Of a DNA stretch of 64,000 nucleotides, positions 35,946 to 46,171 are shown piece by piece. Both the position numbers and the translations under genes were made by a program. Location: NCBI GenBank assembly GCA_002162075.1, contig CP021423.1, positions 1,488,001 to 1,552,000 of the forward strand. Reading direction: 5' to 3'. This stretch comes from Armatimonadetes bacterium Uphvl-Ar1 (GTDB lineage Bacteria; Armatimonadota; Fimbriimonadia; Fimbriimonadales; Fimbriimonadaceae). Within the stretch, counting starts at the first letter, position 1; every line of letters starts with the position of its first letter. The notes below the pieces were generated by a model. The model was not told where the DNA came from, searched no databases, and saw only the letters and a program-made list of their open reading frames with translations.

Positions 35946-37421
35946 ATGGCAACCTTCCGCGAGGGACTCAGCTTCGACGACGTGCTCCTCCTCCCACGTC
36001 GCACCGATATTCTGCCCACCCAGGTCGACACTTCGACCGAACTCCTTCCCGGCATCCGCCTCACAACTCCTATCGTATCCGCCCCGATGGATACTGTGAC
36101 CGAAGCTCGACTTGCCATCGCCATCGCCCGAGAAGGTGGAGTCGGTGTTCTGCACCGCAATATGCCGATCGAAGAGCAAGCCCGGCAGGTTGACCGGGTC
36201 AAACGCTCAGAGCATGGGGTCATCACCAATCCGATCCAGCTCACCGCCGACAAAGTGCTCCAAGAGGCCATCGACCTCATGGAGCATTTTCATATTAGCG
36301 GCGTCCCCATCACCGATCACGACGGCAAACTCGTCGGCATCCTCACCAACCGCGACATCCGATTCGAAACTGATTTCACCAGCCGCATCTCCGACCGAAT
36401 GACGACCAAAAACCTCGTCACCGGTCAACCTGGCACAACTCTCGATCAAGCCCAAGCTCTTCTCGCTCAACACCGCATCGAAAAACTCCCCATCGTAGAC
36501 GAAAACGGCTACCTCAAGGGCCTCATCACGATCAAAGACATCGAAAAAGTTAAGCGCCACCCCAACGCCACCAAGGATGACAAAGGCCGTCTCGTTTGCG
36601 GAGCCGCCATCGGCCCCCTCCGCGAGCCATACGAACGAGCAAAAGCTCTCATGGAAGCGGGGGTGGACTTCATCGTCATTGATGCCGCCCACGGTCAAAG
36701 CATCGGCGTTATCAACTGCGTCAAGATGCTCAAGGAAAAACTGCCCGACCTCAAAGTCATTGCAGGCAATGTCGCCACCAAAGAAGGCGTCCGCGATCTC
36801 CACGCCGTTGGTGCCGATGGCCTCCGCCTCGGAATCGGTGCGGGATCAATCTGTACCACCCGCGTCGTCGCTGGAGTCGGCGTACCTCAGTTCACCGCTG
36901 TTCTCGACTGCTGTGAGGAAGCGAACAAGCTCGGCCTCCCTACCATCGCCGATGGAGGACTACGAACCAGCGGAGACGTCGTCAAAGCCCTCGCTGCTGG
37001 AGCTAGCACCGTGATGATGGGCAACATGTTCGCCGGATGCGAGGAATCACCCGGAGAAATGGAAATCTATCGCAACCGAGCATACAAAGTTTATCGCGGC
37101 ATGGGCAGCATCGGCGCAATGAAGCAAGGATCATCCGACCGCTACTTCGCGGTCAAAGAAGCCGGCTCCACCCTCGTCCCCGAAGGAGTCGAAGGCCGAG
37201 TTCCGTTCAAAGGCCCCCTCGGCGACACCATCGCCCAACTCCTCGGCGGCCTTCGCTCCGGCATGGGCTATTGCGGCGCATCAAGCCTAACGGAACTCCA
37301 CGAATCCGCTGAGTTCATCAAAATTACGAACGCTGGCCTCCTCGAATCCCACCCCCACGACGTCTGGATCACCAAAGAACCACCCAACTATTCCAGCCCC
37401 TTCGCCCAAACTGGAGAATAA
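35946..37421 (+). CDS. guaB: Inosine-5'-monophosphate dehydrogenase
   Basis: 491 residues. It oxidises IMP to XMP, the committed step to GMP, in the cytoplasm. The TIM barrel is interrupted by two CBS domains at about residues 95-215, as in most bacterial GuaB. The catalytic Cys303 is in GAGSICTTR, followed by the flap segment [18 protein letters not shown], and the [13 protein letters not shown]-terminal block. Length and order match the family. Codon use is C-ending like the other strong plus-strand genes. Confidence 0.97.
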   Translation: MATFREGLSFDDVLLLPRRTDILPTQVDTSTELLPGIRLTTPIVSAPMDTVTEARLAIAIAREGGVGVLHRNMPIEEQARQVDRVKRSEHGVITNPIQLTADKVLQEAIDLMEHFHISGVPITDHDGKLVGILTNRDIRFETDFTSRISDRMTTKNLVTGQPGTTLDQAQALLAQHRIEKLPIVDENGYLKGLITIKDIEKVKRHPNATKDDKGRLVCGAAIGPLREPYERAKALMEAGVDFIVIDAAHGQSIGVINCVKMLKEKLPDLKVIAGNVATKEGVRDLHAVGADGLRLGIGAGSICTTRVVAGVGVPQFTAVLDCCEEANKLGLPTIADGGLRTSGDVVKALAAGASTVMMGNMFAGCEESPGEMEIYRNRAYKVYRGMGSIGAMKQGSSDRYFAVKEAGSTLVPEGVEGRVPFKGPLGDTIAQLLGGLRSGMGYCGASSLTELHESAEFIKITNAGLLESHPHDVWITKEPPNYSSPFAQTGE

Positions 37422-37432
37422 TTACTTGGCTG

Positions 37433-37476
37433 ACCCTCCCTTTCCCTGGATTATTCAAGGAAACGGAGGGTTTCGT
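37433..37476 (+). terminator. Rho-independent terminator of guaB
   Basis: ACCCTCC...TTTCC arm pairs with GGAAA...GGAGGGT around TGGATTATTCA; TTTCGTTCT follows. Lies 12 bases past the guaB stop. Confidence 0.7.
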
Positions 37477-37519
37477 TCTAAATCATCATTCAAACATATT
37501 CCGCTAAAATGTAACGTCG

Positions 37520-39277
37520 TCAGAAAAGCTGATCCACTTCATTACTGGATTTTTTCAAAATGCTTTTCAACCACGAATTATCATGCTCAACCAAAATTAC
37601 ATCAAAGAATTCCTTCTGAGGCAATTTTCGCCTAATCGAAGCCAAGAACCATTCCGGTCGTAACTTAAAAAACTGTGGCTTCATGACTACTACTAATCTG
37701 ATCCGTTCCATCCCCTGGCTATCCCCCTCAACAAATATATACGCCTTCAAAACATCCTGGAAAGCCTTTAAAGATTCGATCCAAGCCTGTCGAAAAAACT
37801 CTGGCATCTCTGCGGCCCTGTATCGGACTCCGATTCCAAATCGATCCTCAGCTTGGACGTGCAAATCCTCGGGAACATCACCAAAATACCATTTCCAATA
37901 GCCAAGTTGAGTTCGGATAATTTTCTCCATGACCGGGAACTGCAAATATGGCCGTACCACCTCTGGAGCATCAATAAAGCCAGAGTGCATATCCAAATCA
38001 AATAATTCACAGATTAGCCAGGGATTTCCTGGACAGAACTGAACACCTTGCTCAATCACTTCGCGAGCCTCACTTTCCCCTGATTCGCCTAATCGGTGCA
38101 GTCCAATCGCTAAAAATTCGTCTGCTGACCATCCTCGTTGGTCAGCTCGATCTTCGTTCAAAATTCCTTCCGCAACTTCGCCAGCGTTTTCGAGCATCTT
38201 AACTGTTGGCCCGAGGTACGCCCGGACATGACTCACAAAAACTCTCTCACTGCTGGTATTACTGAGTACAAACTGCTGGTAAGCGGAAATCCCTCGAAAC
38301 TGCTCAATCCTGTGACCCACATCTGTCATTACTTTCAATCTGTCGTTTGAATCTTCCAAATCAAAATTTGATTCAACGTAACGTCGAATCTGAGCACTAA
38401 CGCCGTCGCCAGAAAGGCGCAGAAGACACTCAGCCGGAACAGAAACGTTTATTATTCCAGAACTCGAATACTCACTCAGTACTCGCTCTAAAGTCCAATC
38501 CTCAAGCGTAAGTTTTGAAAGATATCGTATGAAGAGCGGCTCTGCAACCATAGGGCCAACAATCATTCGGTACTGCATACTCCCTGACCAATCATTCTGG
38601 AACAAGTCAAAAGGTTCTCGAGCTAGTTCCTCGCTAATTGCTCCCGCCCTATAGTATTGACTAAGACCCATCGCCCCTGATCGCATGTAAGAAGATTGGT
38701 AGACTTCTCGATGCAGCATGCAATCCGGATGATTAAAGACCATCAATATTCTCTCGAAGTGATTTAAGAATTCATCTGTTGATACTTCTAAAAGGAAATT
38801 CGTTCCAACTACTAGGTGCCAATCAGGTTTCTGGCCCAACGAAAGTCCCGGATAAAAAACTAAATGGCGACCCTGTTGAATTCTCACTTTGTGCACGCGA
38901 TCAACGTTGATTCGATCAGCAATCTCATCCAAAGCTTCAAACAACTCTGGGAAGTCAAGTCGTGAGATATAGTCAGCCTCGAAGGGAGGTATACCAGGGT
39001 GGGATACTCTGCCATATGAATAGAGAATGCCAGTAATCCCTATTGCCATAAGTATCAAGCCAGGAAAGACCATGGAGGAATTACTAAAGTTAAACGCGAT
39101 CATCCATAATCCGATCACAGTTAGAATTGTCAATCCTGCAATTGTTAAGTAAAACCAGCGGTCACAGTTCCGGAGAATTTTTCGAACCTCCGCTCGAGCA
39201 GCGTCTGGATCCTTCGCAACTAACTCCTGAGCATAGGTAGTAAATTTGGAACGCTCCTCCGCGCTGATCACTTTCAT
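37520..39277 (-). CDS. Membrane protein resembling an M48 peptidase but lacking HEXXH
   Basis: 585 residues. Two membrane helices near residues 40-90 follow an N-terminal soluble stretch. Then comes a segment with the layout of M48 peptidases (VHKVRIQQGRHLVFYPGLSL, HLVVGTNFLLEVSTDEFLNH), in which the zinc site HEXXH expected after the EF motif reads HFERI instead. The remaining 350 residues have helical, TPR-like character. Without the zinc ligands it cannot be an M48 protease; a pseudo-protease scaffold is possible. The gene is more AT-rich than its neighbours and lacks the local codon bias. Confidence 0.55.
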   Translation of the reverse strand: MKVISAEERSKFTTYAQELVAKDPDAARAEVRKILRNCDRWFYLTIAGLTILTVIGLWMIAFNFSNSSMVFPGLILMAIGITGILYSYGRVSHPGIPPFEADYISRLDFPELFEALDEIADRINVDRVHKVRIQQGRHLVFYPGLSLGQKPDWHLVVGTNFLLEVSTDEFLNHFERILMVFNHPDCMLHREVYQSSYMRSGAMGLSQYYRAGAISEELAREPFDLFQNDWSGSMQYRMIVGPMVAEPLFIRYLSKLTLEDWTLERVLSEYSSSGIINVSVPAECLLRLSGDGVSAQIRRYVESNFDLEDSNDRLKVMTDVGHRIEQFRGISAYQQFVLSNTSSERVFVSHVRAYLGPTVKMLENAGEVAEGILNEDRADQRGWSADEFLAIGLHRLGESGESEAREVIEQGVQFCPGNPWLICELFDLDMHSGFIDAPEVVRPYLQFPVMEKIIRTQLGYWKWYFGDVPEDLHVQAEDRFGIGVRYRAAEMPEFFRQAWIESLKAFQDVLKAYIFVEGDSQGMERIRLVVVMKPQFFKLRPEWFLASIRRKLPQKEFFDVILVEHDNSWLKSILKKSSNEVDQLF

Positions 39278-39315
39278 AACATTACTTGATTAAAGTCACC
39301 GCAACTGAGAGCCCG

Positions 39316-40567
<1,252 letters not shown>

Positions 40568-40574
40568 ATCTGAA

Positions 40575-41245
40575 TTATACGCCGCGCTCAACTGCCGAGG
40601 TACACCGATCAACAAGTCCTTGAAACTCCTCTCCCACTGCATCCGCAAAGTCTTCCCGCCTCACATCCCAAACCCGGCCCGGCAAAGCAGGATCATCAAA
40701 CACATCCCCCGCCAAAATCTCAGGCTCCCGCACCGGAATACTCGCCTGCACCAAAACCATTTCCAATGTAACCCGAAGCGCACAGCCGCAGACCTTCATC
40801 CCCGTCGCCGGATCAACCACATCATTCGCGCTCACGTGGGCAAAACAATCCGCAACCTTCCCCGCCCCCTCACAAACGGCGTTTCCTCCGCCAATACTGC
40901 CGGAATCCCAACTCGGTTTAAAGAACCCACTAACACCGGAATCACTCGCCGGTAAATCGCTTTTACTTCCCGCTCCGTTTCACAAAGCAGCGCAAGCGGA
41001 ACCCCCATCCCTACAGTCAAATCATGACCATGAAGAACCGCTTTACCCCCCGTGGGTCGCATCACCCAATCCACACCACACCCTGCCCGAACCGTCATCT
41101 CCGGAACCTGAAACCGCCCCAAGCTTACCCAAGGACGATCCCATTCATAAACCCGAACCCGCGCCTCCCCTTGCTCCAAAAATGCCGCATCTCGGGCCAT
41201 GTTCGTCGGCCCATCATTGACCCCATCATCAACCCACAAACTCAT
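40575..41245 (-). pseudogene. Lipoate-protein ligase A family protein, frameshifted
   Basis: Two frames (41245-40832 and 40835-40575) join near 40862-40869, in a G/C run, to give FVRG..GKVADCFAHVSAND. The first piece has the BPL/LplA opening, ARVRVYEWDRPWVSLGRFQ and WVMRPTGGKAVLHGHDLT, the latter the R-R/P-T-G-G-K/R-A-V-x-H motif. The second piece has the DPATGMKVCGCALRVT block with a lysine and cysteines at the acyl-transfer site. The family attaches lipoate or octanoate to carrier proteins such as GcvH. This is of interest because gcvPA and gcvPB lie 12 kb away. Confidence 0.8.
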
Positions 41246-41814
41246 CGGTACCGTCGAAAAACCCGAATATCATAGTGAACCGAATCCGGTATCGTCCGCC
41301 GGCAAGCTTCTTCCGTATCCCAACTCACCATCCCCACAATCTCGTCCTCCACTTCATCACTCCGGCCAATAAACCAACCCTCCATCCCCGGCAAAACCGA
41401 AACCTCTTCAAAGTTGTATTTCATCTTCTCAATCCACTCGTCACCATAACCCGGCTCCATGGCCCTTATGCTCAAGCTCATCACATCATGAGTCCGGAAC
41501 TGCTCCACCCCCACCCCATGCCGCGCAACCGGCTCAACCCTCATCACATCCGGAGCAATCCCCCATTTCTCGACCGCCGCTTCCAAAAATCCGCTCGCCA
41601 CCATCTCATCGTAGCTGCTGAATAAGGAATCAAAATCCCGGAAAGCCGTGACCCGCATGAATTTGTGCGGAGAATCAATATCCTGCCAAACACTGGTTGC
41701 AACAAACCCCTTGTCATCTGCAACTTCGTCCCCAAATGAGCGCAGCATCTCTTCGTACTCCCGATCTTTTCCCACCGGAATCTCAAACCGACTCACCGTC
41801 ACTGCACCAATCAT
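41242..41814 (-). CDS. Tandem antibiotic-biosynthesis-monooxygenase (ABM) domain protein
   Basis: 190 residues with two ABM-type (dimeric alpha/beta barrel) domains. The first (residues 1-95) holds EYEEMLRSFGDEVADDKGFV and VTAFRDFDSLFSSYDE; the second (100-190) holds EWIEKMKYNFEEVSVLPGMEG and WFIGRSDEVEDEIVGMVSWD. The fold is used by heme-degrading enzymes and small quinone monooxygenases; the conserved heme residues of IsdG are not evident, so the reaction is unknown. It overlaps the lipoate-ligase gene by 4 bases and likely forms one operon with it. Confidence 0.75.
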   Translation of the reverse strand: MIGAVTVSRFEIPVGKDREYEEMLRSFGDEVADDKGFVATSVWQDIDSPHKFMRVTAFRDFDSLFSSYDEMVASGFLEAAVEKWGIAPDVMRVEPVARHGVGVEQFRTHDVMSLSIRAMEPGYGDEWIEKMKYNFEEVSVLPGMEGWFIGRSDEVEDEIVGMVSWDTEEACRRTIPDSVHYDIRVFRRYR

Positions 41815-42036
41815 GGGTCTATCATACCGGGAACGATTTTGAGGCAGCTAAATCTCCCCGATGGACTCCCAGGACTGCCCCCGCCGAACTCTTTCCCGGC
41901 ATTCCTACGAGGCTGAGCACTCATTCAAACTCCTCGTGATTTCTATCACAACGACTCCACCTGGCCAGCGTCAAACTGAAAGCTCCGGTTGGATTCAACT
42001 TTTTGAAACGACGGAACTCGAAGAGGAATCAAACAA

Positions 42037-42711
42037 ATGAAATCACTCACAAAAACACTTGCATTTGCAACCGCGATTGCGGGATGCGCCGTATCCCAGG
42101 CTCAGACCTTCTCGGATACGACTTTCAACAACAGCGACTGGTCAGCAATAAGCTTCACCCAGGGAACAACCTCATTTACAGCTGGACAAGTTTCACTTGG
42201 TAATCCCGATACAGGTCGCCAAGTCACCCATGATTTGGGAGACACAACCGCTATCGGAGTAGCTCATGTTTTCAATCCTGCTTCAGTAACTATTGGAACG
42301 GGCGGTATGGCTGGATTGACTTATCAGATTGACTTTATTGTTCAACCATTTGCGCCTGTCGGCTTAGGATTTCTAGTCGTACAAAACGGGCGGTACTACA
42401 TTTCCAACTATCTCGCGGCTACGCAAACACAGTGGACTACGGCAGTCTCCGATACCCTTACCGAGAGCATGTTTGGAGAAGTCAATGTGTCCCTGGGATC
42501 GGTGCAAAACATGAACAGTAGTCCCGATTTCGACCTAGTTGGATCAACTCTCCAGTTCGGCTTTTTTACTGCTAATAGTGGCGGTCCAATCATCATCCAA
42601 AGTAACTACGATAATTTCTCAGTTTCAGCCGAAGCCGTCCCCGAACCCGCGACTATGGCACTGCTCGCAATCCCAGCCTTGGCCGCCCTACGAAAAAAGA
42701 AGTCACGATAA
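42037..42711 (+). CDS. PEP-CTERM sorting-domain protein
   Basis: 224 residues with a ribosome site AGAGGAA 12 bases before the ATG. Signal peptide (cleavage near SQA), a beta-sandwich-like middle of about 170 residues without recognised family, and the C-terminal VPEPATM, hydrophobic segment and RKKKSR tail. The AT content is higher than in neighbouring genes. A strong terminator follows. The protein is expected at the cell surface. Confidence 0.88.
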   Translation: MKSLTKTLAFATAIAGCAVSQAQTFSDTTFNNSDWSAISFTQGTTSFTAGQVSLGNPDTGRQVTHDLGDTTAIGVAHVFNPASVTIGTGGMAGLTYQIDFIVQPFAPVGLGFLVVQNGRYYISNYLAATQTQWTTAVSDTLTESMFGEVNVSLGSVQNMNSSPDFDLVGSTLQFGFFTANSGGPIIIQSNYDNFSVSAEAVPEPATMALLAIPALAALRKKKSR

Positions 42712-42755
42712 CCATACGTAACTTCACAGAGCCAGCAGAAATAAAATCAGTTAAT

Positions 42756-42791
42756 AAGTCCATGTGCTTTAAATCACATGGACTTGTTCTC
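42756..42791 (+). terminator. Rho-independent terminator
   Basis: Eleven-base perfect stem AAGTCCATGTG / CACATGGACTT with loop CTTTAAAT, then GTTCT. It ends the PEP-CTERM transcript and lies before the lipoprotein gene at 42816, so an ATG at 42762 within it is not a start. Confidence 0.85.
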
Positions 42792-42815
42792 GTATTGCCT
42801 CTGTTATCTGTGACC

Positions 42816-43724
42816 ATGAACAAATTCTGCTCACTTTCATCCCTAGCGGTGTGCGCCATTACCCTGACCGCCTGCGCCGGAAACGGAACAGATTCCCCCC
42901 CACCCATCCCACCCGGTCCCGCCTACGGCAACTTCAACTTCGGCGGATCAACAAATTTCAACGGCAATTCAACCGACTTTGAAATTCTCAACGGAACCGT
43001 CACCCAAACCCCCGATCAAACAAATTTGGAATGGACTGATAACAATCGAATCATGTTCTTCGCCTACCTGAATCGGCCACTCATCTCCTCTCAAATCCTT
43101 CCTGGTTCAGGAGTTAGTCCAATAGCGCTCTCTTATTACGAAGGCGGGCCGACGATCTCCTCGTCAACCGCTGCCTGGCAGTCAAATGACGCCACAGTTA
43201 CAGTTGAACTTCAAGACGGAGCCAACCCCGGTGACCCAAGCCAAGCTCAGTTCGTTATTCAATCAGACTTCCTCCCATTTTCTGGAACCGCAGTTGGATC
43301 AATTCCATTGTTAGCGACGGTCAGAGTGCCGCGCCTCGCCGTACTGCCTATCCCAGCGGGAGTACCAGGTGTCGCCTACAACTACACCCAGTCCAATCCA
43401 CCAAGTCTCATTGGAAACTTTACAAATCCCTCATACCAATTCACTACAGGTCATGAGTACACCGTGGAGCTAAACGGAAAGCAAATAAAACTCTTTTTCA
43501 TTGCTCGCAATCTTGATACCGGCTATGATTTTGGGAATGGTGGAAACTTCACTGCAACTTTGATTGATGGCATGAATCAGACTGTAGCCACACGTGGAAT
43601 AGTCAGCGTTTCTCTCTCTGGACACGATCAATACACCCTGTCAATCTGGGATCTCGAATTCCCCGGTTCATCCATCCCCGGCAAAATCGCTGGTGTTTAT
43701 AAAGTAACAATCTTGAACAACTAA
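42816..43724 (+). CDS. Lipoprotein of unknown function (paralogue A)
   Basis: 302 residues from ATG 42816. The signal sequence ends in lipobox LTAC (Cys20), so it is lipid-anchored outside the cytoplasm. A short low-complexity Pro linker (PPPIPPGP) precedes a beta-rich body with repeated G-x-x-V-x-V-x-L strands. Its C-terminal block (RGIVSVSLSGHDQYTLSIWD) matches the last part of the next lipoprotein (NAGTISYRQAGPGIVEVTI), so the two are tandem paralogues. No function is recognised. Confidence 0.75.
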   Translation: MNKFCSLSSLAVCAITLTACAGNGTDSPPPIPPGPAYGNFNFGGSTNFNGNSTDFEILNGTVTQTPDQTNLEWTDNNRIMFFAYLNRPLISSQILPGSGVSPIALSYYEGGPTISSSTAAWQSNDATVTVELQDGANPGDPSQAQFVIQSDFLPFSGTAVGSIPLLATVRVPRLAVLPIPAGVPGVAYNYTQSNPPSLIGNFTNPSYQFTTGHEYTVELNGKQIKLFFIARNLDTGYDFGNGGNFTATLIDGMNQTVATRGIVSVSLSGHDQYTLSIWDLEFPGSSIPGKIAGVYKVTILNN

Positions 43725-43736
43725 ACAAAATCACTC

Positions 43737-43783
43737 AATCAGTCTGATATCTCATCTGCAGAATCAGACTGATTATCTTTTTG
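43737..43783 (+). terminator. Rho-independent terminator
   Basis: Twelve-base stem AATCAGTCTGAT / ATCAGACTGATT followed by ATCTTTTTG, between the two lipoprotein genes. Confidence 0.85.
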
Positions 43784-43835
43784 TGTGACTTCGATCACAT
43801 TCCAATATCCACTATTGACCTTCATAAAAACTGTC

Positions 43836-44732
43836 ATGAGACGAAATGCATTCATCCTTTCCGCTGCAATCTGCGCCAGCCTCACCATCACCGGATGCGG
43901 AGGCGGCGGCAACTCCGAAGAAGTAATTCTTGGCCCCAAGGCGTTCTCCGCCGCGACCTGGAACCAAAACTTCAGTGTCAACTACGATGGCGATCAATCC
44001 CCATTTGTCGCCGAATCCGGCACTTACGAATCAACCAACAATGAGTACGTCGTCACTGCCGAATCCCCCGGTCGCCGAGTTGAGTTCATCCTCTACACGA
44101 ACCATGTCATCGAGGGCCAATATATTCAGGTCAGCGGAAACGGCGGTGCCAACTACGAATACTTTGAGGATCCAAAAAGCTGGAGGGCAGAACAGGGAGC
44201 TGTTATCGTCAAAAGCGAACCCAACAACACTGCAGTTTTCGAACTCTACAGCGAATTACAGGCTAACAATGGCAATGCACAAGGATACTTTGGTGCCTTA
44301 ACGATTACAAAAGTAGCGAATTGGAGAGTCCTCCCAGGTCGAGGTACCACATCGGGAATTCTCTACCGAACTCCCGCCGATGCCACTGCATCTCTCCTCG
44401 GAACCATCACCAACACCAGCCTCACAATCAATGGTGGGCCGTCTTTCGATTTCGTAGGGACGGTCGGCAATCTCGAACTTCGGCTGAACTTCACGAATGG
44501 ATCACAGAATTCGTCCTACCGGCTCTCCCCGCCCAATTTCACCAACGTGACGGCCAGCCTTGTGGATAGCGCGACTGAAGAAACGTTCGTCGCTAATGCT
44601 GGGACGATCTCCTACCGACAAGCTGGCCCAGGCATCGTCGAAGTCACCATCATCAATCTAGGATTCGATGGCGGACCTCTTACCACCCCGATCAGCGGAG
44701 TCCTCGCAGCTAGCGGAGACATCAACCTTTAA
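43836..44732 (+). CDS. Lipoprotein of unknown function (paralogue B)
   Basis: 298 residues from ATG 43836 (an in-frame ATG at 43785 overlaps the terminator and is unlikely). Lipobox ITGC is at about Cys20, followed by a GGGGN linker, so the mature protein is lipid-anchored. The body is beta-rich, with ESPGRRVEFILYTNHVIEG and IKVEVTI-like strands; the last 60 residues resemble the paralogue at 42816. Function unknown. A ribosome site AAACTGTC is weak. Confidence 0.7.
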   Translation: MRRNAFILSAAICASLTITGCGGGGNSEEVILGPKAFSAATWNQNFSVNYDGDQSPFVAESGTYESTNNEYVVTAESPGRRVEFILYTNHVIEGQYIQVSGNGGANYEYFEDPKSWRAEQGAVIVKSEPNNTAVFELYSELQANNGNAQGYFGALTITKVANWRVLPGRGTTSGILYRTPADATASLLGTITNTSLTINGGPSFDFVGTVGNLELRLNFTNGSQNSSYRLSPPNFTNVTASLVDSATEETFVANAGTISYRQAGPGIVEVTIINLGFDGGPLTTPISGVLAASGDINL

Positions 44733-44743
44733 GCACAACGAAA

Positions 44744-46036
44744 ATGAAACAAATCCCAAACATCGCAATCGCCGCTCTCCTTGCTCTGACCGTCATCGCC
44801 CAAGCCGATGAAAAGAGCGACCTCAAGCGTGCGAATCAATACGTCACCCGAACCGAATCCGCCATCACAAAAGGCAACGGAATCCTCGACAAGTCGCAAG
44901 CCTCCAACGGTCAAATCATAGACTCCGCGAAGCAATCGGCCACCAAGCAACTCGAAGAAGCCAAAGAGCTCCTCACAAAAGCTAAGGAGTGGTTCGACAA
45001 AGTCCCCGATTCCTTCGCAGAAAAAGCCGACGGGATGCAGGGCTACAAATCCGCTGAAGAAAAACTCAATGCCCTTGAGCAACGCATCACTGGTGCGGCG
45101 GACAAAATCGAGAAAGACAACGAACTGCTCAACCAAGGTTCAAAAAATGACGCCGCGACCGTCGAAGCCCTCATCGACAAGTTGGAAAAACTCAAAGCTC
45201 TCATGGGCTCAGATGGCATCACCCGAAAATATGTGGATGAATGGGCTCAGCTTGATAAAGACACTAAAGCCATGATCGCCAAATACGGCAATGCCAAAGG
45301 CAGTCGCGGTGGTAACGGAGATCAAGGTCAAAGGGAATTCGCTATCAAAGTGATAGACATCAAAAACAAGTACGACATCCTCATCGCCGATGTCAATGGC
45401 GAGTACGCAAAGAACGAAACCGGACGGATCAAAGCCAACATCAAGAGTCTCGAGGAGTACATTCAGAAGGCCGTTGACCAAAAGAACTTCGGATTCTTTC
45501 TCGATGTCATTCCCCGACTCTCCGGAACGCTGGATGCCAAGGGACATTGCTATGAAACGTTCCTCAAAGACAGCCCAAGTTACGACTCAACCATCGTTCC
45601 TTCAATCAAAGCAATCATAAAAAACGCTGAAGAAACGGCAAAGAAGCTGGAAAACGAGATCATCCAGTCCAACGTACCTTTCAAGGACATCTACACGGGT
45701 GGTGATAAGGAATCTCTGAAATCAAGCGTTCGGGCCGCCTTCCTCAAAAAAGTGCCGAGCGCCAAAATCCTCCGCATCGACATCATTACGAGTCAGTGGA
45801 CCAGATCAGTCGAATGGGAATACAACAGCTACCAGACCTCATGGTCAAAGACCGATCAATCCACAATGCAGGCGATCATTTATGTCCAAGGCAAAGACCC
45901 CAACCACGTCTACATGCTCGGTTGCCCGCTCTACAAGGATAACCTTTCGGGAGGCTCTGTCTCGATGATCGTGCCAGGGAGCGATGAAAAGCCAGCGAAT
46001 CCCGCATTCATCCTCCTCAAGTCTAAGTTCAACTAA
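44744..46036 (+). CDS. Secreted coiled-coil protein of unknown function
   Basis: 430 residues. Signal peptide with cleavage after about residue 20 (IAQA). Residues 25-300 are strongly helical and rich in Lys, Glu and Ala with heptad spacing, for example DSAKQSATKQLEEAKELLTK and EETAKKLENEIIQ, which fits a long extracellular coiled coil. The last 110 residues are a beta-rich domain (RIDIITSQWTRSVEWEYNSY). No family is recognised. The gene starts 11 bases after the paralogue-B stop, so it is probably in the same transcript; a terminator follows its own stop. Confidence 0.7.
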   Translation: MKQIPNIAIAALLALTVIAQADEKSDLKRANQYVTRTESAITKGNGILDKSQASNGQIIDSAKQSATKQLEEAKELLTKAKEWFDKVPDSFAEKADGMQGYKSAEEKLNALEQRITGAADKIEKDNELLNQGSKNDAATVEALIDKLEKLKALMGSDGITRKYVDEWAQLDKDTKAMIAKYGNAKGSRGGNGDQGQREFAIKVIDIKNKYDILIADVNGEYAKNETGRIKANIKSLEEYIQKAVDQKNFGFFLDVIPRLSGTLDAKGHCYETFLKDSPSYDSTIVPSIKAIIKNAEETAKKLENEIIQSNVPFKDIYTGGDKESLKSSVRAAFLKKVPSAKILRIDIITSQWTRSVEWEYNSYQTSWSKTDQSTMQAIIYVQGKDPNHVYMLGCPLYKDNLSGGSVSMIVPGSDEKPANPAFILLKSKFN

Positions 46037-46044
46037 TTTAATCA

Positions 46045-46090
46045 GCCGCGGCCCGCCATCTCCAGTGTGCGGGCCGTAGCGGCATTTCTT
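46045..46090 (+). terminator. Rho-independent terminator
   Basis: Stem GCCGCGGCCCGC / GCGGGCCGTAGCGGC with one internal bulge, then ATTTCTT, just after the coiled-coil gene. Confidence 0.8.
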
Positions 46091-46145
46091 CCCCCCAAAA
46101 AACAAAACACCCTGCAAGAATATTCTCAATAACCCATACACTTTC

Positions 46146-46165
46146 ATGATAAATCGTTGTATCAT
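46146..46165. promoter_or_regulatory. LacI-family operator upstream of the GH5 gene
   Basis: The 20-bp near-palindrome ATGATAAATCGTTGTATCAT is centred on CG and sits 6 bases before the GH5 start codon. It differs at one base from the site at 48008-48027. A possible -10 (TACACT, 46137-46142) lies just upstream, so a bound repressor would block initiation. Confidence 0.75.
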
Positions 46166-46171
46166 GTCCCC

